A DNA stretch of 8,140 nt from Treponema sp. (GTDB lineage Bacteria; Spirochaetota; Spirochaetia; Treponematales; Breznakiellaceae). The DNA is taken from NCBI GenBank assembly GCA_031255875.1, contig JAIRRR010000017.1, positions 1-8,140 of the forward strand, written 5' to 3'. The position numbers and the translations under genes were made by a program. The notes under the pieces are model-generated. The model did no database searches and was not told where the DNA came from. It was given only the letters and a program-made list of their open reading frames with translations. The number at the start of each line of letters is the position of its first letter. Position 1 is the stretch's first letter. Positions 1 to 7,000 of the stretch are shown in pieces.

Positions 1-755
1 CGGATGGCAAGGTTCATCCGGCAGAGTTTCCAGGTGGTGGGGTTTGAGTCCTGCCCAAAGACAGAAAGATTGTTGATGCTGCCGGCGTGGTGTTCCACAA
101 ACCGGGCCGACTGGACAAACATTCCGCCTGAACCGCAGCAGGGATCATACACGCGGCCATTAAAGGGCTTTATCACCTCCACCAGCGTTTTTACCACGCA
201 GGCCGGCGTGTAAAATTCCCCGGCCAGCTTGCCTTCCTGTTCGGCGAATTTGCCCAGACAGTATTCGTAGGTCCGGCCCAGAATATCAACGGACGCTCCG
301 CGTCCGTCGCTGTCGCCGTGTTTGTGGAGGGAAATATTGGTAAAAATATCAACCACTTCCCCCAGCCGGCGTTTGTCCAGTTCCGGGCGGGCAAAGTTCT
401 TGGGGAGCACACCCTTTAGTTCCGCGTTTTCCCGTTCGATTTTCCCCATCGCCTCGTCAATGGTTTTGCCGATTTCGCTGCTATGCGCTTTGGCCGCTAT
501 GTTTCCCCAGCGGGCATTTGCCGGAACGTAAAACACCTGCTTTTCCGCGTAAGCGTCCCGATCCTCCTCAAAACCTTCGCCCTCGTCCTTGAGGGTCTTG
601 TAACGTTCCTCGAATTTATCCGAGAGGTACTTCAAAAAGATAAGGCCCAGCACAACGTGCTTGTACTCGGCGGCGTCAATATTGCCCCGCAGCACGCAGG
701 CGGCATCCCAAATTTCCTTTTCAAAACCGATTTCGGCGCTGTTATTCCCCGCCAT
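1..755 (-). CDS. hsdM: Type I restriction-modification system DNA methyltransferase subunit HsdM, N-terminal half (partial, runs off the window)
   Basis: This is the modification subunit of a type I restriction enzyme, which transfers a methyl group from S-adenosylmethionine to adenine N6 in the site chosen by HsdS. The frame is open from the ATG at 755 to the window edge: 251 complete codons, about half of a typical HsdM of roughly 500 residues. Residues 8-50 match the HsdM N-terminal helical domain, including LRGNIDAAEYKHVVLGLIF at 22-40. The methyltransferase fold begins near residue 179 with GEFYTPACVVKTLVE. SAM-binding motif I, DPCCGSGGM, is at 204-212, and FGQDSNPTTWKLCRMNLAI at 233-251 is another typical HsdM block. 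The catalytic NPPF-type motif would lie beyond the edge and is not seen. GGAG at 767-770 sits 11 nt before the ATG and supports the start. hsdS and hsdR are not in the window, so completeness of the system cannot be judged. No frameshift or stop was found in the visible part. Confidence 0.93.
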   Translation of the reverse strand, partial: MAGNNSAEIGFEKEIWDAACVLRGNIDAAEYKHVVLGLIFLKYLSDKFEERYKTLKDEGEGFEEDRDAYAEKQVFYVPANARWGNIAAKAHSSEIGKTIDEAMGKIERENAELKGVLPKNFARPELDKRRLGEVVDIFTNISLHKHGDSDGRGASVDILGRTYEYCLGKFAEQEGKLAGEFYTPACVVKTLVEVIKPFNGRVYDPCCGSGGMFVQSARFVEHHAGSINNLSVFGQDSNPTTWKLCRMNLAI

Positions 756-794
756 TGCGCTGTTTTCTCCTTGTTTTATGAAACGTCCCCAGGA

Positions 795-806
795 GCTTCC
801 GGAAGC
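795..806. repeat. Perfect 12-bp palindrome in the hsdM leader
   Basis: GCTTCCGGAAGC is self-complementary over all 12 bases and lies between the candidate hsdM promoter and its start codon. It could be a binding site for a dimeric regulator. In RNA it cannot close as a single hairpin without leaving some central bases unpaired. A 12-bp palindrome can also occur by chance in GC-rich DNA. No regulator gene is visible in the window. Confidence 0.3.
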
Positions 807-848
807 CCAAACAAGATTCCTGAAATTCTTTTTTGCCGGGACAATTCC

Positions 849-877
849 AATATACCACGAAATAAATGATATGGAAA
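849..877 (-). promoter_or_regulatory. Candidate sigma70-type promoter for hsdM
   Basis: Read on the minus strand, TTTCCA (872-877, 4 of 6 matches to TTGACA) is followed after exactly 17 nt by TATATT (849-854, 5 of 6 matches to TATAAT). A TG one base before the -10 box gives an extended -10. The surrounding stretch is AT-rich, unlike the GC-rich genes beside it. The start of transcription would be near 842, leaving a leader of about 85 nt before the hsdM ATG. Its position between the HD gene and hsdM suggests that hsdM has its own transcript. This rests on motif matching only. Confidence 0.5.
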
Positions 878-887
878 ACAAGCTATT

Positions 888-922
888 GAAAAGGGGTTGA
901 AGAACCCGGTAGGCTGAACCGG
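888..922 (-). terminator. Weak candidate intrinsic terminator after the HD-domain gene
   Basis: On the minus strand, a GGGTT-CTTC-AACCC hairpin (894-907, 5-bp stem, 4-nt loop) is followed by CTTTTC (893-888). A second short stem, CCGGT/ACCGG (906-910 with 918-922), overlaps it by two bases and would compete with it. Its position is right: about 30-65 nt past the HD gene stop and just before the hsdM promoter. The stem is short and the T run has only four bases, so it may terminate poorly. Confidence 0.35.
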
Positions 923-953
923 CTGATCGGAAGGCACGGGGCCGCCTTGGCGG

Positions 954-2156
954 TTAGGTATAATAGTGCTTCTTGTACGGATTGCGCCTGTTGCGCAGAT
1001 AGCTCTGATAGGCGGCGCTGCTTTCGTAATAGCCGTCCAGGCCCTTGAACGAAGAAGATTCGTCGCAGCGGTAGAGTTCCAGCAGCGCGGGGAAGAGGCC
1101 GGACTCCAGAACTTCCGCTGTTTTCGAAAGGGGAAGCCGGGGGAGGGCGGCGGGCAGCATGTGGTTCTTTACCAGGTAGCATACCGCCCCGGCGGTCCCG
1201 GCCGAAAACCCCAGGCGTTCCAGGAATTTTCCGGCCAGGCGGGCGCCCAATTCGGCGTGGCCGTCAAAACGGCGCTGCCCGGAAGATCCGGAAAGGGGTT
1301 TCCCCACATCGTGAAGCAAGAGCCCCAGGGAAAGGGTGAGGTCGTACTTTTTCCGGTAACGGAAGGTTTCCAGGGTGTGCTTCCAGACATTGCCTTCCGG
1401 GTGGCACTCTTTGGAATGATCGACGCTGTCCATAGCCGCCAGTTCCGGCCAGAACTGTTCCACAAATCCCGCTTCCTTGAGCAGTTCCAGGCCCAGTTCC
1501 GGCCGGGGGGAGAGCATGAGGCCCGCGAGCAGCAGCCGCTGGGCTTCCGCGCCGGGCGGGGGATCTTCCGCAAGGCTGCCCGCTATCCGGGAAATCTCCC
1601 TGATTGTCCGGGATTCGCCGGGCTGCCCGCCGGGCCGGGTGTAGCGGGCCAGAATCAGCGCCCCTTCCGTGACCGCCCGGTAGCGGCCGGAAGAGGGGTT
1701 TATGCCTTCCCACCAGCAGCCTGCTTCTGCCGCGCGGTCCTGCCCGCTGCCGGCTTTTCCATCCCGCAACTCGCGGCAGAGGGGGTACAAACCCAGCGGG
1801 TCCCAAAAGCGCCCTGTTGCCGCGTCCCGGAAAAAGGAGAGCAGCTTGTACGCGGGCTGCTTTTCACGGTTCCGGGAAAAACCCGAGTCCGGGCCGTCGT
1901 CAAGGCAGTAAAAGTACCACCGTTTCCCGTCCAGGTCCGCCGAGGCGTCGGCAAGGCCCGCGCCGGGAAAGCGGAGGTTTTCAAAAAGCCGGGCGAGATC
2001 GGTAATATCGGCGCTGGTCTGCGCCCAGACGAAGGGAAGGGGGCTGTGCCGCCAGTAAAAATCCAGGGCGCTGAATGCGTGGAATTTTAAAGAGTGCCCG
2101 TTACCGGCGAGGGTTTCAAAAACTGCCGGTTCGGCCGGGGCGGGGCTGGTTTCCAT
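954..2156 (-). CDS. HD-domain phosphohydrolase with the layout of a tRNA nucleotidyltransferase/poly(A) polymerase and a degenerate nucleotidyltransferase domain
   Basis: 400 residues. The C-terminal half is a clear HD domain of the kind found in bacterial CCA-adding enzymes. PEGNVWKHTLE at 253-263 gives H260, LLLHDVGKP at 279-287 gives H282/D283, GHAELGA at 299-305 gives H300, NHM at 331-333 gives H332, and D365 follows, so all expected metal ligands appear present. Residues 205-240 resemble the segment just before the HD domain in that family (end LKEAGFVEQFWPEL). The N-terminal half lines up loosely with the nucleotidyltransferase core: TSADITDLARLFE at 47-59 with the usual TsA.Pe...LF, and FRDAATGRFWDPLG at 109-122 with the usual INALAYd..g..iDPfgG. 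The GGxVRD loop, the DxD metal pair (about FVW at 42-44) and the RRDFT motif are missing, so nucleotide addition is unlikely. I infer a metal-dependent phosphohydrolase, substrate unknown. AAAAGGA at 2164-2170 supports the ATG at 2156. The start is 104 nt after sppA, so it is possibly in that operon. Confidence 0.8.
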   Translation of the reverse strand: METSPAPAEPAVFETLAGNGHSLKFHAFSALDFYWRHSPLPFVWAQTSADITDLARLFENLRFPGAGLADASADLDGKRWYFYCLDDGPDSGFSRNREKQPAYKLLSFFRDAATGRFWDPLGLYPLCRELRDGKAGSGQDRAAEAGCWWEGINPSSGRYRAVTEGALILARYTRPGGQPGESRTIREISRIAGSLAEDPPPGAEAQRLLLAGLMLSPRPELGLELLKEAGFVEQFWPELAAMDSVDHSKECHPEGNVWKHTLETFRYRKKYDLTLSLGLLLHDVGKPLSGSSGQRRFDGHAELGARLAGKFLERLGFSAGTAGAVCYLVKNHMLPAALPRLPLSKTAEVLESGLFPALLELYRCDESSSFKGLDGYYESSAAYQSYLRNRRNPYKKHYYT

Positions 2157-2260
2157 GGCATTATCCTTTTCCCTCCGGGGCGGAGGCCGGCCGGAGTTGG
2201 ATTGAGGGCCCGCTCCCCCGGACCGGGGGGTCGCGCCAGACGGGCTTGTCGGCGGTTCCC
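2157..2260. other. GC-rich gap between sppA and the HD gene, with several hairpins
   Basis: The stretch has no open frame and no convincing promoter on the minus strand. It contains a stem at 2215-2229 (CCCCC/GGGGG around GGACC) and two mutually exclusive stems next to the HD gene ribosome binding site. CCTCCG (2172-2177) can pair with CGGAGG (2181-2186), or CTCCGG (2173-2178) can pair with CCGGAG (2191-2196). None is followed by a T run on the minus strand, so they are not standard terminators. They could pause or process the transcript or affect translation of the HD gene. Confidence 0.4.
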
Positions 2261-4087
2261 CTAATAGCCGCCCTCCCGCAATTCGGCCGCGAACGATCCC
2301 GCCGGCAGGCCCAGAAATTCCGCCGCGTCGAGCGGCAGGATGGGCATGGCCCTGCCGTTCATGGAAAGCCGGTATCCCAGCCCTTCCAAAAAGCCCGCCC
2401 TTCCCGGAATTTTCCCCGCCGGTATAAACGCGGAAAGATACCTGGCTATAAAAGTTTCCATAAAGCCGGGCCTGGGGTATTCATTGTAAACTATTCTCGC
2501 GTTTTCGTGAATGCCCGCAAGTTCCCGGGCGATTCCGAGCGCGTCTCCCAGCCCGCCCAGGCTGTCCACAAGGCCGTTGTCCCGCGCGGCAATTCCCGAA
2601 TAGATCCTCCCCTGGGCCAGCTTTTCCATATCCTCGACAGGCATGTTCCGCCCCGTCGCGGCTTTCTGCACAAAGTCACGGTAGGTGTCCAGGATTAGCT
2701 GCCGGTAGCGCCCTTCTTCCGCAGCGTTCAGGTTCCGGGACGGTATGATTATTCCGGAACCCAGGTCGGCGTGATCCCCCCGTTTCAGCAGATCTACCGC
2801 TATTCCCAATTTGTTGTACAACCCGTTGTCGTAAAACCACCCGGCAATGACGCCGATGGAGCCGGTAAAGGTGAACGGGGAAGCTACGATGTGTCCCGCG
2901 TATATCGAGGCCCAATAACCCCCGGACGCGGCTACAGGCCCCATAGAAACAACCACGGGCTTGGAGTACCGCGCGTCCCTAATCGCCTCGGCCAGATAGT
3001 CCGCTGCCTCCGCGCTGCCGCCCGGGGAATTGATCCGCACTACGATGGCCTTGACCCGCCGTTTGCCCGCAAGCTCCCCGATAAGGGAGGCCAGATGGCG
3101 GGTACCCATGCCCCGGTCGAGGTCGGTCTCCCCGTTCGCGTGCACGACCGCGATTTCCCCGGCGAAAACGGACCCCCTCCGCACACGGTAGCGCGGATAC
3201 CCGCCGGCAAGGCTTGCCCGGGAATCGCCCCAGCAGACAAAGCCGTCGATTTCGCGGCCTTCCAGCTCTTCCGCCGCCCCGATAACCGCCGCCCTCCTGC
3301 CGACAAGGTCAACAAGCCCCCGGGCCTTTGCCCCCTGGGCGGAGTAGAGGAATTCCCGGTTCAGGATGGTATTAAATTCGGACTCGGTCCATGACCGGGC
3401 CTTCATCACCGTTTCTTTGGTAAGCCCGAAAATATCGTCCAGGTAGATGCCGTACTGCCCGCGATCCGCGTCCGAAAAGCCGGAACGGGTATAGGATTCC
3501 ATGGCGGACTTGTAGTTGAAATAGCGGAGCTCCCGCATCCCGACGCCGATTTTTTCCAGGGCCGAGCGGTAGTACCCCCTGCCGTATACGTAGCCGGTAA
3601 AGGCCAGGGTCCCCAGGTCGTCCATGACTATTCTGTCCGCCGCCGAAGCCAGGCAGTAAAGGTCGGTATCCGCCGTATCGAAAAAGGCGATCAGTTTTTT
3701 CCCCGACGCCTTGAAAGTTTCAAGGGCGTTTCGCAATTCCCAAAGGACGGTCCGGTCCGCGTTAAAGCCGGACATGTTGAGAATTATCCCCCGGATATTC
3801 CTGTCTTCCCCGGCTCTTCCGATAACCTGCAAGATACTGAGGAGGGAAGGCTGGCCCGGGGAACGGATATAGCCGCCGGCCTGCCGGTTGTAAAGCGACA
3901 GTTCCAGGTACCGGGCTTTCGGGGCCTGTCCGGGGACCGGGACAAGCGCCGGCCCGTCGTCCCGGGATTCTGCGGCGGAATCACTGCCGGCAGTACCGCT
4001 CTCGGCAACGGCGGGGATTGCCGGCGCCAGCAAGAAGATGAAAATAAATAGAAAAACCGCGCCGCCCGCGCCTGTCCTGTGTTTCAT
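2261..4087 (-). CDS. sppA: Signal peptide peptidase SppA, long (67K-type) form
   Basis: 608 residues, close to the roughly 618 of E. coli SppA. This serine protease of the ClpP/crotonase fold degrades signal peptides left in the inner membrane after secretion. It has the tandem layout of the long form. The N-terminal domain (about 58-275) carries the general base lysine K193 in NYKSAMESYTR. The C-terminal domain (about 310-520) carries the nucleophile S388 in GPVAASGGYW, preceded by RINSPGGSAEAADYLAEAI at 351-369 and followed by TFTGSIGVI at 406-414. A hydrophobic segment at 10-24 with AVA at 26-28 looks like a signal peptide, perhaps cleaved after A28, or else an uncleaved anchor. I chose the ATG at 4087. 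The upstream in-frame extension to 4360 lies inside the amylase gene, is Arg/Pro-rich, and would put the signal sequence in the middle of the protein. The start is 4 nt past the amylase stop, with no strong ribosome binding site, which suggests translational coupling. Confidence 0.93.
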   Translation of the reverse strand: MKHRTGAGGAVFLFIFIFLLAPAIPAVAESGTAGSDSAAESRDDGPALVPVPGQAPKARYLELSLYNRQAGGYIRSPGQPSLLSILQVIGRAGEDRNIRGIILNMSGFNADRTVLWELRNALETFKASGKKLIAFFDTADTDLYCLASAADRIVMDDLGTLAFTGYVYGRGYYRSALEKIGVGMRELRYFNYKSAMESYTRSGFSDADRGQYGIYLDDIFGLTKETVMKARSWTESEFNTILNREFLYSAQGAKARGLVDLVGRRAAVIGAAEELEGREIDGFVCWGDSRASLAGGYPRYRVRRGSVFAGEIAVVHANGETDLDRGMGTRHLASLIGELAGKRRVKAIVVRINSPGGSAEAADYLAEAIRDARYSKPVVVSMGPVAASGGYWASIYAGHIVASPFTFTGSIGVIAGWFYDNGLYNKLGIAVDLLKRGDHADLGSGIIIPSRNLNAAEEGRYRQLILDTYRDFVQKAATGRNMPVEDMEKLAQGRIYSGIAARDNGLVDSLGGLGDALGIARELAGIHENARIVYNEYPRPGFMETFIARYLSAFIPAGKIPGRAGFLEGLGYRLSMNGRAMPILPLDAAEFLGLPAGSFAAELREGGY

Positions 4088-4091
4088 GGGT

Positions 4092-7000
4092 TTATTTTTT
4101 TCCGCCCCGGCCTGCCGCCCCGGCCTGCCCTTTTTTCGCGCCGGTATTTTCTTTGCCGGCGCCCGTCTTGTCGGCCCTGGAGACGGAACCGGAGGCCTTC
4201 TTTGTTTTTCCGGCCAGAGAATCGATAAGCCGGTCAATCTTGTACTGCGAAGCGGCCTCGGCCTTGCGGAACTGTTCCGCAAAGACGGCAATGGCCTTCG
4301 CCTGATCCTGGCCGTATTCCAGCAGCGCGAACAGGGGGACGTAGAACAGGGCTTCTTCAAAGGCCTCTTTGTTGAACCAGAGCGTATTCTCGAAGAGGTT
4401 GACTTTCAGGATAGAGCGGAGGTCTCCGGCGTCGTAGTTTGCCAGCGCCAGGTCCAGCGGGGCAAGATCCGGCAGGGGGGCGGCCTTTGCCGCCGCGCCG
4501 GTCCGGGCCAGGACCGCCTTCATGATCTCTATGACCCGCCGCGCCTCGTCGCCCGGAACGCCCAGCCCCTCAAAAGCCTCGCGCAGCTTGCGGTCCAGGC
4601 CCCAATACTCCGCCAGGTCCCTCGCGCCGTTGCCCGCGCCTTTTCCAAGCACGGCGCGGAGCAGCCTGAGCAGGCCGTAGCCAAGGCCGAAGGCCGCGAT
4701 GGCGGGCTTCGCGGCGACGGCTTCCGCGAAGCCGTGCAGCAATTTTTCCGCTGCGGCATCTTCCCGGCCGGCGCTTTTGCTGTCCGGCGCGGCTTTGGGC
4801 GCGGCCCCGGCCGGTTTGGCGGCCGGCTTCTTCCCCGCCTTTCCCAGCGTTAAAAGCGCTTCCAGGTAAGCGGTAAAGTCTTTTACCGCGTGCTGGGCGG
4901 TTTTGCCGCCGGGCGGCGGCGCGGCGGCCTTGCGATCCGCCTGATCCTTTGCCGGGGCAGCCGGGAAAGGATCGTATCTGCCATCCGCGCCGTTAAGAAA
5001 TTTAAACGCGCAGGCAATAAAAGCCTCGGCGGGTTTTTCAAAAGATTCCGCGAAAACAGCGGCCTCCTTTTTCCGCGCCGGGGCAGCGGTAACCAGCGCG
5101 CTCAGTTCGGCGAATCTCCCGTGGCTCAAGCACTCGGCAAGGGGCGCGTAGAGCTCTCCCAGGAAAATATCCTTGAGCGCCGCGTCCAGGTCCCGGGCCC
5201 CCCGGCCGTCAAGTTCCGCGTTGAGCTTGGACCAGCGGGCGTCCCAGCGGTACTCCGCAGAACCGGAGGCAGCGTCCGTTACCTCGTGGATGTCCAGGAA
5301 CACCTGGGATTCATAACCGTTAAGCGAGACAAAAAGCCCCCGCTCGGAAATTTCTTTCGAGGACCGGACAAACCAGCGCTCCTGCCGCTGTTCCCTGAGC
5401 AGGACAAAACAGCGGTCGTCCCCGTGCAGGCCAATCGCCTGGCAGAGGCTGTCGCGGCGGGCGCTCCCGTCTTTCCGGGGTATATTCGCCGCCCCCTCGC
5501 GTATCCAGCCCGCAGCCGGGGAATAGGCGTTGTTGTAGAGGACCAGAGTCTTCTCGTCGCCCGCGCAGTTGGTATAGGCGAACACATTCTCGTTTACAGA
5601 GCCGTTTGAATCCCAAAGGTCGAAGAGGCAGAAACCCGCGCTTCCCGAAAAGAGGTAGCGCTTTTTCATCAGGGGGAAAATTTCCCGCTCGTGCCGTTCC
5701 ACAAAGCCCTGGTCGGGCTTTTCGTCCCGGTAGGACCGGCGGTATTCCATCCCGTACTTTTCCTCGAAGCCTTCGATCTGCCCGTGGCCGAACATGGGGA
5801 GCCCCGGCATGGTCACAAGCAGCGTGCAGATGCCGAAGTACTTGTCCCCCTTGCCGAACTGGGCCACCGCAGTTTCCTCGTCGGGGTTGTTCATAAAATT
5901 GACAAAACGCTTAAGCACTTCCGGATCGAATTCGAGGGTGTTTTTAATAGTGTCCCGGTATTTTGAATTTTCCTCTTTTTTCAGCATGTTCATAAACGCC
6001 GAATTGTACACCCGGTGCATCCCCAGGGTACGGACAAAGTAGCCTTCCATCATCCAGAACGCCTCCGCCAGGAGCAGGGTATTCGGCGCTTCCGCCGCGC
6101 AGCGGTCCACCACTTCCCGCCAGAATTCGTTGGGAATACGGCGGTTAAATTCCTCGGCGGGTATCGCGTGTTCGGAACGGCTCGCTATATCCCCGCCCTT
6201 GCCCGGTTCCGGGTACCAGAGCCGCTGTATATGGCGCTTGGCAAGGGTCATGGCCGCGTCAAAGCGGACAATGGGGAACTGTTTGCACACCCCGATAATC
6301 GTCCGGATAACCGCTTCCCGGGCCTCCTCGTTGAGGAAATCAATTTGGGCGGTATCGTTCCAGGGCATGGAGGTGCCGTCGTTTCCGTGGTAGATATAGC
6401 GGGCCTCCCCGGTGCGGTTGTCGGTGCGCTTAAAGACAACCGCGCAGTCGCTGCGGTCAAAGTAGTGCTCCTCAATCTGGACGGTAATATCGTCCCTGCC
6501 CGAAAGATTCCCGCAGTTGTAGTTGTAGGCCGGGAAAGGCGGGTAGGGAAGTTGCAGGAAGCGATCCGGGTGCTCCGCGATCCACCGGCTGTCGATGCCC
6601 GTGTGGTTGGGGACCATGTCCGATCCCAGCCTGATTCCCCGGCGGTGGCAGCGGTCCCGCAGATTCGCCAGCGCCCCCCAGCCGCCCAGCTCCCCGGCAA
6701 TGTCGTAGTCGTAGAGGCTGTACGCGCTCGCCGCCGCTTCCGGGTTCCCGGTCCACTGCTTGATAACGCGGGAGGCGTTGCTCCGCTCCCAAAGCCCGAT
6801 AAGCCAAAGCCCGGTAAAGCCCCGGTGCGCCAGCTCGTCAAGCTCCCCGTCGGGGATCTGGTCCAGCCGGGTAATTTCCCTGCCGTATTTTTGGGAAAGC
6901 TGGAAAAGCCAGACCAGGGTGCTTTTTGCCAGCAGCACCGTGTTCGGCATCCAGTCCTGATCCGGGCTGAACCGCTCGTACTCGTCAAGCCCGCCAAAGG

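Noticed and set aside
191..412. 73-codon minus-strand open frame
   Set aside because: It lies in a different frame from hsdM within the HsdM coding region. The HsdM frame holds the conserved motifs.
483..900. Two overlapping plus-strand open frames (128 and 79 codons)
   Set aside because: They are antisense to the start of hsdM and its promoter region, with no recognisable domain.
966..2090. 374-codon open frame on the plus strand
   Set aside because: It is antisense to the HD-domain gene and shows no family features. The minus-strand frame carries the full set of HD ligands and a ribosome binding site.
2215..2229. CCCCC/GGGGG hairpin as a terminator for sppA
   Set aside because: No T run follows it on the minus strand, so it does not qualify as an intrinsic terminator.
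4088..4360. N-terminal extension of sppA by 91 codons (ATG at 4360)
   Set aside because: It would overlap the amylase gene in another frame, has an Arg/Pro/Ser-rich composition, and would bury the signal peptide inside the protein.
5941..5990. Locally AT-rich stretch inside the amylase gene as a sign of insertion
   Set aside because: It encodes a Lys/Glu/Asn/Tyr-rich segment between GH13 regions III and IV in an unbroken frame, so the composition follows from the amino acids.
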